Source: Candidatus Wolfebacteria bacterium RIFCSPLOWO2_01_FULL_38_11
GTDB taxonomy: Bacteria; Patescibacteriota; Minisyncoccia; UBA6257; UBA9933
NCBI GenBank assembly: GCA_001793825.1
Contig: MGIQ01000001.1
Span: forward strand, 1-40,188
Length of the DNA: 40,188 bases
Reading direction: 5' to 3'
Shown here: positions 25,562 to 33,622 of the stretch, piece by piece
Numbering within the stretch: position 1 is the stretch's first letter
How the letters are laid out: each line of letters begins with the position of its first letter
Notes under the pieces: model-generated
Database searches by the model: none
Told to the model about the DNA's origin: nothing
Seen by the model: only the letters and a program-made list of their open reading frames with translations
Made by a program: the position numbers and the translations under genes

Positions 25562-25625
25562 TTTTGGTATTGAAATTTTAAGCCAAAAAAATTATATTGT
25601 AAACACGTATTTGAATGAATAAATT

Positions 25626-25697
25626 GCCCTTGTAGCTCAATGGATAGAGCAGTGCTCTTCTAAGGCATTGATGCGGGTTCGATTCCTGCCGAGGGCA
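25626..25697 (+). tRNA. tRNA-Arg (anticodon UCU)
   Basis: Acceptor gcccttg/cgagggc; anticodon loop cttctaa; T arm gcggg-ttcgatt-cctgc. Confidence 0.9.
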
Positions 25698-25708
25698 CTT
25701 AAGTATAT

Positions 25709-25780
25709 GCCGCGGTAGCTCAGTGGTAGAGCGAAGGTCTGAAGAACCTTGCGTCGGGTGTTCGATTCACCCCCGCGGCA
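25709..25780 (+). tRNA. tRNA-Phe (anticodon GAA)
   Basis: Acceptor gccgcgg/ccgcggc; anticodon arm aaggt-ctgaaga-acctt. Confidence 0.94.
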
Positions 25781-25781
25781 C

Positions 25782-25822
25782 ACAACAAAAACAACTCAAT
25801 GATATTGAGTTGTTTTTGTTGT
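25782..25822. terminator. 19-bp perfect hairpin, bidirectional terminator overlapping the 3' end of pth
   Basis: acaacaaaaacaactcaat-gat-attgagttgtttttgttgt. Confidence 0.8.
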
Positions 25823-26317
25823 AAATATTTCTTTTACCGCTTTTTCAAAAACTTTCTCTAAGATTCCCCTGTCTTTTTTGCTTATCTTTTTTAGAACAAA
25901 TTCAATTGCCTTTTTCCTGACTACTTTCTTCTTACTACTTACCACTCTAATAGGGCGAATTCCAATTCTCAATCTCCAGAATTTTTTGGTTTTTAATGAT
26001 TTTATAATTGATTCCACTCCATTATGTCCGGCGCTTCCCCGAGCAAAAGCGATTTTATATTTTCCTAATTCAATGTCGGAATCGTCATGGACAATTAAAA
26101 TTCCTTCCGGTTTGGCGCCGGATTTTTTCAGCGCTTTACTGACAAATTTCCCTGATTCATTCATATAAACATCGCTTTTTAAAATTTGGCATTGAATGTC
26201 TGATATTTGATGCGTATTAAGATAGTCAGTAAATAGAAAGCCCGCATTATGGTAGGTATTTTGATATTCTTTCCCCGGATTTCCCAGTCCGATAATAATT
26301 GTGGGCTTGATTTCCAT
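25796..26317 (-). CDS. pth: Peptidyl-tRNA hydrolase
   Basis: IIIGLGNPGKEYQNTYHNAGF...YMNESGKFVSKAL...LIVHDDSDIELGKYKIAFARGSAGHNGVESIIKSL. Confidence 0.95.
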   Translation of the reverse strand: MEIKPTIIIGLGNPGKEYQNTYHNAGFLFTDYLNTHQISDIQCQILKSDVYMNESGKFVSKALKKSGAKPEGILIVHDDSDIELGKYKIAFARGSAGHNGVESIIKSLKTKKFWRLRIGIRPIRVVSSKKKVVRKKAIEFVLKKISKKDRGILEKVFEKAVKEIFTTKTTQYH

Positions 26318-26346
26318 AGTTTTAATTATATAATAAAGTCAAAATT

Positions 26347-26898
26347 ATGAAATCGCTTCTCTACGCCATTTGGGAAACCGTTGAGGTGGCTCTAGTGGCA
26401 ATTGTTTCCGTTTTAATAATCCGATATTTTTTAATCCAACCTTTTTTGGTCAACGGCGCTTCAATGGAGCCGAATTTTCGCGACGGTGATTATCTTTTAA
26501 TAGATGAAGTTTCTTACAAATTTAATAAACCGGAAAGGGGAGAGGTGATAGTTTTCCGCTATCCCGGAGATGAAAGTTTTTTTTACATTAAAAGGATTAT
26601 CGGCCTGCCCAATGAGACAATAGAAATAAGCGATGGCCAGATAAAAATTTCAAACGCAGAAAATCCGAAAGGTTTTACTTTGGAAGAAAAATATTTGCCT
26701 TTTAATTTGGATACCGAGAGTAAAACCAGAAAAATCTCCCTAAAAGACAATGAATATTTTGTAATGGGAGATAACCGCAATTTTAGTTTTGATTCTCGCA
26801 GTTGGGGCCCGCTCGAAGAAAATGAAATTATTGGATTGGTTCGTTTAAGGCTCTGGCCTTTAAATACTGTGATGGCTTTTGAAAAACCGATTTACTAA
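26347..26898 (+). CDS. lepB: Signal peptidase I
   Basis: NGASMEPNFRDGDYLLIDEVSYKF...KRIIGLPNE...YFVMGDNRNFSFDSRSWGPL. Confidence 0.95.
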   Translation: MKSLLYAIWETVEVALVAIVSVLIIRYFLIQPFLVNGASMEPNFRDGDYLLIDEVSYKFNKPERGEVIVFRYPGDESFFYIKRIIGLPNETIEISDGQIKISNAENPKGFTLEEKYLPFNLDTESKTRKISLKDNEYFVMGDNRNFSFDSRSWGPLEENEIIGLVRLRLWPLNTVMAFEKPIY

Positions 26899-26902
26899 AA
26901 AT

Positions 26903-28207
26903 ATGGCGAAAAAATCCCCCAAAAATAAATCTGTCAAAGGCAAAATTCTGCCTCAATCTCCAAAAGGCATGCATGATATTTTGCCGGAAGAACAGCCTCG
27001 TTGGGAAAAAATCCGCGGCATGCTTTATAAAATCGCCGACGCTTTTAATTTTTTAAGGATTGACACGCCGATTATGGAAAGGGCCGAAATTTTTGAACGC
27101 AGCGGAGAAGCGACTGATTTAGTGGAAAAGCAAATGTATTTTGTAAAGACCAAGGGTGAAGACCGCTTTGTTCTGCGGCCCGAGGCAACCGCTTCAATAA
27201 TGAGGGCGTATTTTCAAAACGGACTCAGTAAAATTTCCCAACCATTAAAACTTTTCTACATCGGCCCGATGTTTCGCTATGAACAGCCGCAGGCCGGCCG
27301 TTTCCGCCAATTTCATCAGATTGGTTTCGAGATAATCGGCGATGAAGACGATTCTATTTATGATGCCCAAATTATTTTGGCCTCTTTCCGGCTGATCGAA
27401 GAATTAAAAATAAAAAATCTTATAATCCAGATTAACAGCATCGGCTGTCGGCAATGCCGCCATGCTTACATAAAAAAATTGGAGGAATATTATAAAAACA
27501 AACAAGATGAAATCTGCAAAAACTGCCGCCAAAGATTGGCTACTCGGCCTCTGCGCTTGCTTGATTGCAAGGAAGAAAAATGCCAGCCGATAAAAATGGA
27601 AGCGCCGCTTATTGTTGATAAACTTTGCAATAATTGTAAAAGGCAATTCAAATCAACCTTGGAATATTTAGACAGCCTTTCTTTGCCTTATAGTCTTAAT
27701 CCTTATCTTGTCAGAGGCCTTGATTATTACAATGGCGTTGTTTTTGAAATTATTTCAGAAGTTCCTGAATTAAATTTCGCGTTGGCTGCCGGCGGCCGCT
27801 ATGATTATCTTTCGGAAATGCTCGGCGAAAAAAAGGTTTGTGCAGTGGGTTCGGCCGTTGGCATTGAGCGTTTAATAGAAGCAATGAGGTTTTATGATAT
27901 TCCGGGCCAATTACGAAATGAAGCAAAAGTATTTTTGGCTTATATTGGAGAAGAAGCCAAGAAAAAAAGCCTTTTTGTTATTGAAGAATTAAGAAAAGCC
28001 GGCATTAAAACCATTGAATCTTTTATTAAGGAATCATTAAAATCCCAACTTAGAGTAGCTGATAAAAAAGAGGTAAAAATTACTTTGATTTTCGGCCAAA
28101 AAGAAGTTTTTGAAGAGTCGGTGATTATTAGGAATATGGAAACAGGCAATCAGGAGACAGTTCCTTTAATTAGAGTTGTTGAAGAAGTTAAAAGAAGACT
28201 GCATTAA
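26903..28207 (+). CDS. hisS: Histidyl-tRNA synthetase
   Basis: PKGMHDILPEEQPRW...FVLRPEATASIMRAY...LVRGLDYYNGVVFE...AAGGRYDYLSEMLG; start moved to ATG 26903. Confidence 0.96.
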   Translation: MAKKSPKNKSVKGKILPQSPKGMHDILPEEQPRWEKIRGMLYKIADAFNFLRIDTPIMERAEIFERSGEATDLVEKQMYFVKTKGEDRFVLRPEATASIMRAYFQNGLSKISQPLKLFYIGPMFRYEQPQAGRFRQFHQIGFEIIGDEDDSIYDAQIILASFRLIEELKIKNLIIQINSIGCRQCRHAYIKKLEEYYKNKQDEICKNCRQRLATRPLRLLDCKEEKCQPIKMEAPLIVDKLCNNCKRQFKSTLEYLDSLSLPYSLNPYLVRGLDYYNGVVFEIISEVPELNFALAAGGRYDYLSEMLGEKKVCAVGSAVGIERLIEAMRFYDIPGQLRNEAKVFLAYIGEEAKKKSLFVIEELRKAGIKTIESFIKESLKSQLRVADKKEVKITLIFGQKEVFEESVIIRNMETGNQETVPLIRVVEEVKRRLH

Positions 28208-28215
28208 ATTGAATT

Positions 28216-28569
28216 ATGGCCGATTGCGTATTTTGCAAAATCATAAATAAAGAAATACCGGCGGAAATTATCTATGAAGATAATGAAATGATTGCCTTCA
28301 AAGATATTAATCCATCGGCACCCTTGCATTATTTAATTGTCCCTAAAGAGCACATTCAATCAATAATGAGTTTGGAAAATAATCATGGAGAAATAATTTC
28401 TAAAATAATTTTTACTGCCAAAAAAGTCGCTGAAAAAGCCGGCCTTAAAGGCTATAAATTAGTTTTTAATGTCGGCCGGGAAGGAGGGCAAATTATAAAT
28501 CATTTGCACTTGCATTTGCTTGGCGGTTGGACAAAACAGAGCGACATTGATTTAATGCCTCATCCATAG
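28216..28569 (+). CDS. HIT family protein
   Basis: CVFCKIINKEIPAEIIYEDNEMIAFKDINPSAPLHYLIVPKEHI...NHLHLHLLGGW. Confidence 0.95.
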   Translation: MADCVFCKIINKEIPAEIIYEDNEMIAFKDINPSAPLHYLIVPKEHIQSIMSLENNHGEIISKIIFTAKKVAEKAGLKGYKLVFNVGREGGQIINHLHLHLLGGWTKQSDIDLMPHP

Positions 28570-28651
28570 ACCCCTATCCCCATATTAATCTGCCTTGATC
28601 TATTTCATTTTGGCTAACAACGCGTCTAGAGGTTAATATGAGGATAGGGTC
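28569..28651 (+). repeat. Long inverted repeat (~19 bp stem, ~44 nt loop) between the HIT gene and rpsU
   Basis: gacccctatccccatattaa ... ttaatatgaggatagggtc. Confidence 0.75.
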
Positions 28652-28691
28652 ACTGGACAAATAAATAAATCAGCAATATACTGATTCAATT

Positions 28692-28904
28692 ATGATTGAA
28701 GTTAAAAGAAAAGAAGGCGAATCAATCAACGCATTCTTATATCGCTTTACCACCAAAATAAAACAAAGCGGCATTTTGATTGAAGCGAAAAAACGGCGCT
28801 ATCGCAATCGGCCGGTCAGTAAAATTAAAAGAAAACTCTCAGCCCTTCATCGCGAACAAAAGAAAAAAGAATTCAGGAAAGCTAGAAAAATGGGTCTTGC
28901 CTAA
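28692..28904 (+). CDS. rpsU: 30S ribosomal protein S21
   Basis: MIEVKRKEGESINAFLYRFTTKIKQSGILIEAKKRRYRNRPVSKIKRK. Confidence 0.93.
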   Translation: MIEVKRKEGESINAFLYRFTTKIKQSGILIEAKKRRYRNRPVSKIKRKLSALHREQKKKEFRKARKMGLA

Positions 28905-28913
28905 ATTTTCTTT

Positions 28914-29375
28914 ATGACTCTTGTAGAGCAAATAAACAGCGACTTAAAAGAATTCTTAAAAGCCGGCAAATCTTTCGAAGCCGGCGTTTTAAGAATGATT
29001 ATTGCGTCTTTCAAAAATAAAGAAATAGAAAAAAGGGGAAATGGCCAGGACATAAATCTTTCCCAAGAAGAAGTAATTGATATTCTGGCAAAAGAATATA
29101 AAAAAAGGAAAGAGGCAATGGAGATTTATACTGGGGCCGGCCGCGCCAATTTGGCCGAAAAAGAAAAGCAAGAAACGGAAATAATAAAAAATTATCTGCC
29201 CGAGCAAATGAGCGCTCCAGAGATAGAAAAATCAGTTATGGAAATAATTGAAAAACTCGGCGCCTCCGGACAAAAAGATTTCGGGAAAGTTATGGGGCAA
29301 GCGGTAAAAGAATTAAAAGGCAAAGCCGATTCAGCTGTAATCAGCGAAATTGTCAAAACCAAACTTGGAAATTGA
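28914..29375 (+). CDS. GatB/YqeY domain protein
   Basis: LVEQINSDLKEFLKAGKSFEAGVLRMIIASFKNKEIEKRG...EIIKNYLPEQMS...DFGKVMGQAVKELKGKADSAVISEIVKTKL. Confidence 0.94.
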   Translation: MTLVEQINSDLKEFLKAGKSFEAGVLRMIIASFKNKEIEKRGNGQDINLSQEEVIDILAKEYKKRKEAMEIYTGAGRANLAEKEKQETEIIKNYLPEQMSAPEIEKSVMEIIEKLGASGQKDFGKVMGQAVKELKGKADSAVISEIVKTKLGN

Positions 29376-29379
29376 TAAA

Positions 29380-29799
29380 ATGAAAAATCGAGCAGTAGTT
29401 GCCAGTTTGGATAAGAGATTTAATAAACAAAAGGATAAAATCAGAAAAGCATCTCTAGAAATTCTGAAAATCCTAAACCAAAAAAGCGTCTTGGTTGAAA
29501 TTTATTTGGCTAGCGGCGCAAAAATGCGGATTTTAAACAGAAGATTTAAGGGAAAAGACAAGCCCACCGACATTTTAAGCTTTCCCGAGCCGAGAAACTT
29601 CCCTCATCCGGGGTTAAAATTAAGAAATCTTGGAGAAATTTATCTTTATTTAGATTATTTTCGGAAAAATCTGGTGAGACATGATTACCGTTATTTATTA
29701 ACTCATGGCATTCTTCATTTGCTTGGTTATGACCATAAGAAAAAAAATGATAGAATTAAAATGAATAAAAAAGAGCAATTGGTGATTAAAAAATTATGA
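29380..29799 (+). CDS. ybeY: rRNA maturation endonuclease YbeY
   Basis: RFKGKDKPTDILSFPEP...GEIYLYLDYF...LLTHGILHLLGYDHKK; start moved to ATG 29380. Confidence 0.88.
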   Translation: MKNRAVVASLDKRFNKQKDKIRKASLEILKILNQKSVLVEIYLASGAKMRILNRRFKGKDKPTDILSFPEPRNFPHPGLKLRNLGEIYLYLDYFRKNLVRHDYRYLLTHGILHLLGYDHKKKNDRIKMNKKEQLVIKKL

Positions 29800-31052
29800 A
29801 TTTTGCCATTTTAGATATCGGTTCTTATCAAATAAAATCATTAGTGGCTGAACTAAATAGAGACGGCAAATTATCTTTGCGGGATATTTTTAAAGAAATT
29901 TCTACAGGCATTCGCCGAGGGGAAATTATCGATAATAACGACGTCATTGTTTCGCTCGAGAAAATTTTTAAAAGAATAAAGGAAAATAACAGATTAGCCC
30001 TTAAAAATGTTTTTGTTAATGTTGGCGGAAGTAATATTCGCTGCCAAAATTCCAAAGGCATTGTGGCGGTTTCCCGCGCTGATAATGAAATTTCTCAAGA
30101 AGATATTGATCGTGTCGTTAAGGCTTCTCAAGCCATCAAGCTTCCGCCTAATCGGATGATTATGCATGCCATTACTCAGGAATTCGTTGTTGACGGAATA
30201 GGCGACATTAGAGAACCTCTGGGAATGAACGGCACGCGCTTAGAGGTCAACAGTTTGATTATTGATGCATTTTCTCCGAATGTAAAAAATATTTTAAATA
30301 CTTTGGAAAAACTTGGAGCGAGTGTCAGCGGATTGATTTATAATCCGTTGGCTGCCAGCCGTTCAGTTTTAACAAAACACCAGAAAGATCTTGGAACAGT
30401 CTTAATTGATATTGGTTTTGGCACAACTTCAATGAGCGTTTATGAAGAAGGTAAGCTTTTGCATATTGCCAGCTTTCCGATTGGTTCCGGCAACATTACT
30501 AGAGATTTGGCAATTGGTTTGAAATGTTCAATGAAATTGGCTGAGCTTATTAAAATAGTTTTCGGCCGCGCCATTACTAATAATATTTCTAATAAAGAAA
30601 AAATCACGGCAGAACTTATTGAAGAGAAAAGCGGCATTGACGTGGCTGACCTTGACAAGAATTTTAAAGCCAATGTTTCCAGCCGCTTTGTCGCTGAAAT
30701 AATCGAAAGCCGCTTGTCGGAAATTTTTGAACTTATCAATGGCGAGCTTAAAGCAATTCATCGTTTTGGCCAATTGCCCGGCGGCGCTATTATTTGCGGC
30801 GGGGGGGCAAAAATGCCGGAGATTGTTAATTTGGCAAAAAGCGAATTAAAATTAATGTCGGAAATCGGTTTTCCGGAAACTGATAATTTTGAAATTATTC
30901 AGCCGGATATCTCGAATCAGATCAATGATCCGGAATTTGCCACTGCTTTGGGTTTGCTCTATTGGGCATTGGATCAAAATTTTAAAGACAATAATTGGTC
31001 CTCTGGCGAAAGAATTTCCTTAAAGAAAATTTTTAAATACTTTATGCCTTAA
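29796..31052 (+). CDS. ftsA: Cell division protein FtsA
   Basis: AILDIGSYQIKSLVAE...TVLIDIGFGTTSMSVYEEGKLLHIASFPIGSGNITRDLAIGL...AIICGGGAKMPEI; upstream of ftsZ. Confidence 0.92.
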   Translation: MNFAILDIGSYQIKSLVAELNRDGKLSLRDIFKEISTGIRRGEIIDNNDVIVSLEKIFKRIKENNRLALKNVFVNVGGSNIRCQNSKGIVAVSRADNEISQEDIDRVVKASQAIKLPPNRMIMHAITQEFVVDGIGDIREPLGMNGTRLEVNSLIIDAFSPNVKNILNTLEKLGASVSGLIYNPLAASRSVLTKHQKDLGTVLIDIGFGTTSMSVYEEGKLLHIASFPIGSGNITRDLAIGLKCSMKLAELIKIVFGRAITNNISNKEKITAELIEEKSGIDVADLDKNFKANVSSRFVAEIIESRLSEIFELINGELKAIHRFGQLPGGAIICGGGAKMPEIVNLAKSELKLMSEIGFPETDNFEIIQPDISNQINDPEFATALGLLYWALDQNFKDNNWSSGERISLKKIFKYFMP

Positions 31053-31115
31053 TGGCAAAATAGCTGTCCTATAAGCAATCTTTACAAAAATCCTAAAAAT
31101 TGTATACTTTAATAA

Positions 31116-31775
31116 ATGGCTAATATGATTCCTAGAATTTTTCAACAATTTACTTATTGGCCGACTTATTTGGCTTTGCGGATTTTATTTGATTATAAGA
31201 TTGAAGGTTGGGAAAATATCAGGGGTTTGGAAGAAAAAGGAGTGATTTTTGCTTCAAATCACGCTAGCTACATTGACGGCCCGATTTGCGCCGCTTCTAT
31301 GCCGCGGGAAAGTTTACTGCCAAAAAGATTCTTCCCTGTGAGATTCATCATTGTTGATGAATATTATAGGTGGAATAATCCATTCCCGTTTCCGTTCTCA
31401 ATTTTTTCCGCCGCCTATGTCAGAATAAATGGCAGTGTTCCGGTCACCAGGGGCTTGAATAACCTTCAGGAGAACCTTGCTAAAGCTGTTGAGATTGTTA
31501 AAAAGGGTGAAAAACTCTGGATTTTTCCCGAAGGAAAATTCACCAAAGACGGCCGGCTCCAGCCCGGTAAAAAAGGCGTGGCTTATCTTCATCAGGAAAC
31601 CAAGGCGCCAATTGTGCCGGTTGGCATTATTGGAAACTATAAAATTCTCTCTTTTAAAAGCCTTTTTAGTAAAAATCGGCTTAAAATAAGGATTGGCAAG
31701 CCGATTTATTCGCTTGATTCAGACTTAGAAAAAGGCGTGCAAACAATAATGTCGGAAATCGCCAGACTTCTCTAA
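31116..31775 (+). CDS. plsC: 1-acyl-sn-glycerol-3-phosphate acyltransferase family protein
   Basis: FASNHASYIDGP (HxxxxD), VPVTRG, IFPEGKFTKDGRLQPGKKGVAYL. Confidence 0.9.
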   Translation: MANMIPRIFQQFTYWPTYLALRILFDYKIEGWENIRGLEEKGVIFASNHASYIDGPICAASMPRESLLPKRFFPVRFIIVDEYYRWNNPFPFPFSIFSAAYVRINGSVPVTRGLNNLQENLAKAVEIVKKGEKLWIFPEGKFTKDGRLQPGKKGVAYLHQETKAPIVPVGIIGNYKILSFKSLFSKNRLKIRIGKPIYSLDSDLEKGVQTIMSEIARLL

Positions 31776-31787
31776 AATGTCCTTGCC

Positions 31788-31815
31788 AGCCCCTTAAGGG
31801 CTATTTATTTTTTAA
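31788..31815 (+). terminator. Terminator after plsC
   Basis: agcccc-ttaa-gggct + T-rich tract. Confidence 0.65.
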
Positions 31816-31843
31816 CGGGATTTGTATAATTATGGTATAAAGC

Positions 31844-31859
31844 TTGGTTTGCAAACCAA
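31844..31859. promoter_or_regulatory. 16-bp perfect palindrome upstream of the response regulator gene
   Basis: ttggtttgcaaaccaa. Confidence 0.5.
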
Positions 31860-31904
31860 TCGTATTTGCCCTATCATATATTTAAATTTTAAGCTTAAAA
31901 TAAA

Positions 31905-32315
31905 ATGTTTTTTAAATCCAAAAAAGAAAATTTAAAACCGAAAGTTGTAATTATTGACGATGAAGTGTCCTTCTTGAGTATTTTTTCAACTGCCCTAAAC
32001 AATGCCGGATTTGAAACAAAAAGTTTTTCCAGCTCCAAAGAAGCTTTAAAAGATATTGTCGGAGAGAATCCCGATTTGATTCTTTTAGACATTTCCATGC
32101 CTGAAATGGACGGCTTTCAGTTTTTTGAATACCTTAAAAAAGATTTTGGGAGCAAAATGCCGAAAGTTATATTTTTAACTAACCTCGGTGAAACCGTTTC
32201 CGGCACTGCTGTTGACAATCATTTTGCGAAATCAATCGGCGCTTCCGGTTATTTTCATAAATCAGACGATCTAAATAATATTGTCAGCAAAATTAAAGAC
32301 GCGCTTCAAAATTAA
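31905..32315 (+). CDS. Single-domain response regulator (CheY-like receiver)
   Basis: KVVIIDDEVSFLSIFSTAL...PDLILLDISMPEMDGFQFFEYL...VIFLTNLGE. Confidence 0.93.
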   Translation: MFFKSKKENLKPKVVIIDDEVSFLSIFSTALNNAGFETKSFSSSKEALKDIVGENPDLILLDISMPEMDGFQFFEYLKKDFGSKMPKVIFLTNLGETVSGTAVDNHFAKSIGASGYFHKSDDLNNIVSKIKDALQN

Positions 32316-32323
32316 TTATAAAA

Positions 32324-33544
32324 ATGAAAAAGAGGCGGCCAAAAGCAAAAAAAATAAAAAGAATTTCTAAAGTAAAAACAAAATCTCCAAAGCCAAGACA
32401 AAAAGCAGCGGAGAATTTTTTACCCAGAATAAAAGTTGTTGGCGTTGGCGGCTCCGGCGGAAATGCCGTCACCAGAATGAGCAATGACTCTATTAAAGGA
32501 GTTGAACTCATTGCGATTAATACCGACATTCAGGATTTAAATTATTGTTCCGCCAGAAAAAAAATTTGTATCGGCCGGAATCTTACCAAAGGAATGGGCA
32601 CTGGCATGGATCCGGAACTTGGCCGCCGGGCTGCCGAAGAAAGTCAATCGGAAATCGCGCAGGCGCTTGAAGGCGCGGATATGATTTTTTTGACTGCTGG
32701 TTTTGGCGGCGGCACAGGCACCGGAGCTCTGCCGGTCATCGCCGAAATTGCCAGAGAAATGAATATTCTCACGCTCGCGGTTGTTACCAAACCTTTTGTT
32801 TTTGAAGGGTATGAAAGAATGAGAATTGCCGAAGAAGGAATGTCTAGGATAAAAGACAAAGTTGACACTTTAATCACTATTCCCAATGACCGCATTTTCT
32901 CCATAATCAATAAAAACACCTCGTTGCTTAAAGCTTTTGAAGAGATTGATGAAATATTAAAAAATGCTGTTTTAGGCATTGCTGAATTAATCTCCACTCC
33001 GGGTATAATTAATATTGATTTTGCCGATGTTAAATCAATAGTTCAGAATGCCGGATTAGCCATTATTGCCAATGGAGTTGCTTCTGGGAATGATCGGGCA
33101 CTTAATGCCGCTAACCAAGCCACCAATTCTCCTCTTTTAGATATTTCCATCAGCGGCGCCAAAAGAGTGCTCTTTTCCATCTCTGGACATCGCGATTTGA
33201 AAATGAGTGAGATAAACGATATTGCCAAAATGATTTCCGAACAAGTTAACCCTTCCGCCAGAATAATTTTTGGCGCTCACCATGACCGGAAATTGAAAAA
33301 AGGAGAATTAAAGATAACATTGGTAGCCACGGGATTTGGCAATGATTTAAAAAGAGATTCAACATCTTTGCCTAATTTGTTTATCTCCGAACTTGGCCGT
33401 TTTTCTGAAGAATCAAAAGAGCCGGCATCTTCAAAATCAGCTAAGCACGGCGAAAAAGATAAAAAAGAAGATAAAGAAACAAAAGTAGAAGATATCTGGG
33501 ATATCCCTGCGTTTTTAAGAAAAAAAGGGAACAAGCGACACTAA
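32324..33544 (+). CDS. ftsZ: Cell division protein FtsZ
   Basis: IKVVGVGGSGGNAVTRM...AINTDIQDL...FLTAGFGGGTGTGALPVIAEIARE. Confidence 0.97.
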   Translation: MKKRRPKAKKIKRISKVKTKSPKPRQKAAENFLPRIKVVGVGGSGGNAVTRMSNDSIKGVELIAINTDIQDLNYCSARKKICIGRNLTKGMGTGMDPELGRRAAEESQSEIAQALEGADMIFLTAGFGGGTGTGALPVIAEIAREMNILTLAVVTKPFVFEGYERMRIAEEGMSRIKDKVDTLITIPNDRIFSIINKNTSLLKAFEEIDEILKNAVLGIAELISTPGIINIDFADVKSIVQNAGLAIIANGVASGNDRALNAANQATNSPLLDISISGAKRVLFSISGHRDLKMSEINDIAKMISEQVNPSARIIFGAHHDRKLKKGELKITLVATGFGNDLKRDSTSLPNLFISELGRFSEESKEPASSKSAKHGEKDKKEDKETKVEDIWDIPAFLRKKGNKRH

Positions 33545-33546
33545 TA

Positions 33547-33601
33547 TGCGAATATACACGAATCATTAACAATGAATTCGTATTATTCGCGTGTATTCGC
33601 A
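33547..33601. repeat. Imperfect inverted repeat between ftsZ and nrdJ
   Basis: tgcgaatatacacgaat ... attcgcgtgtattcgca. Confidence 0.5.
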
Positions 33602-33622
33602 GATTGGCGTCGTTAAATTATC

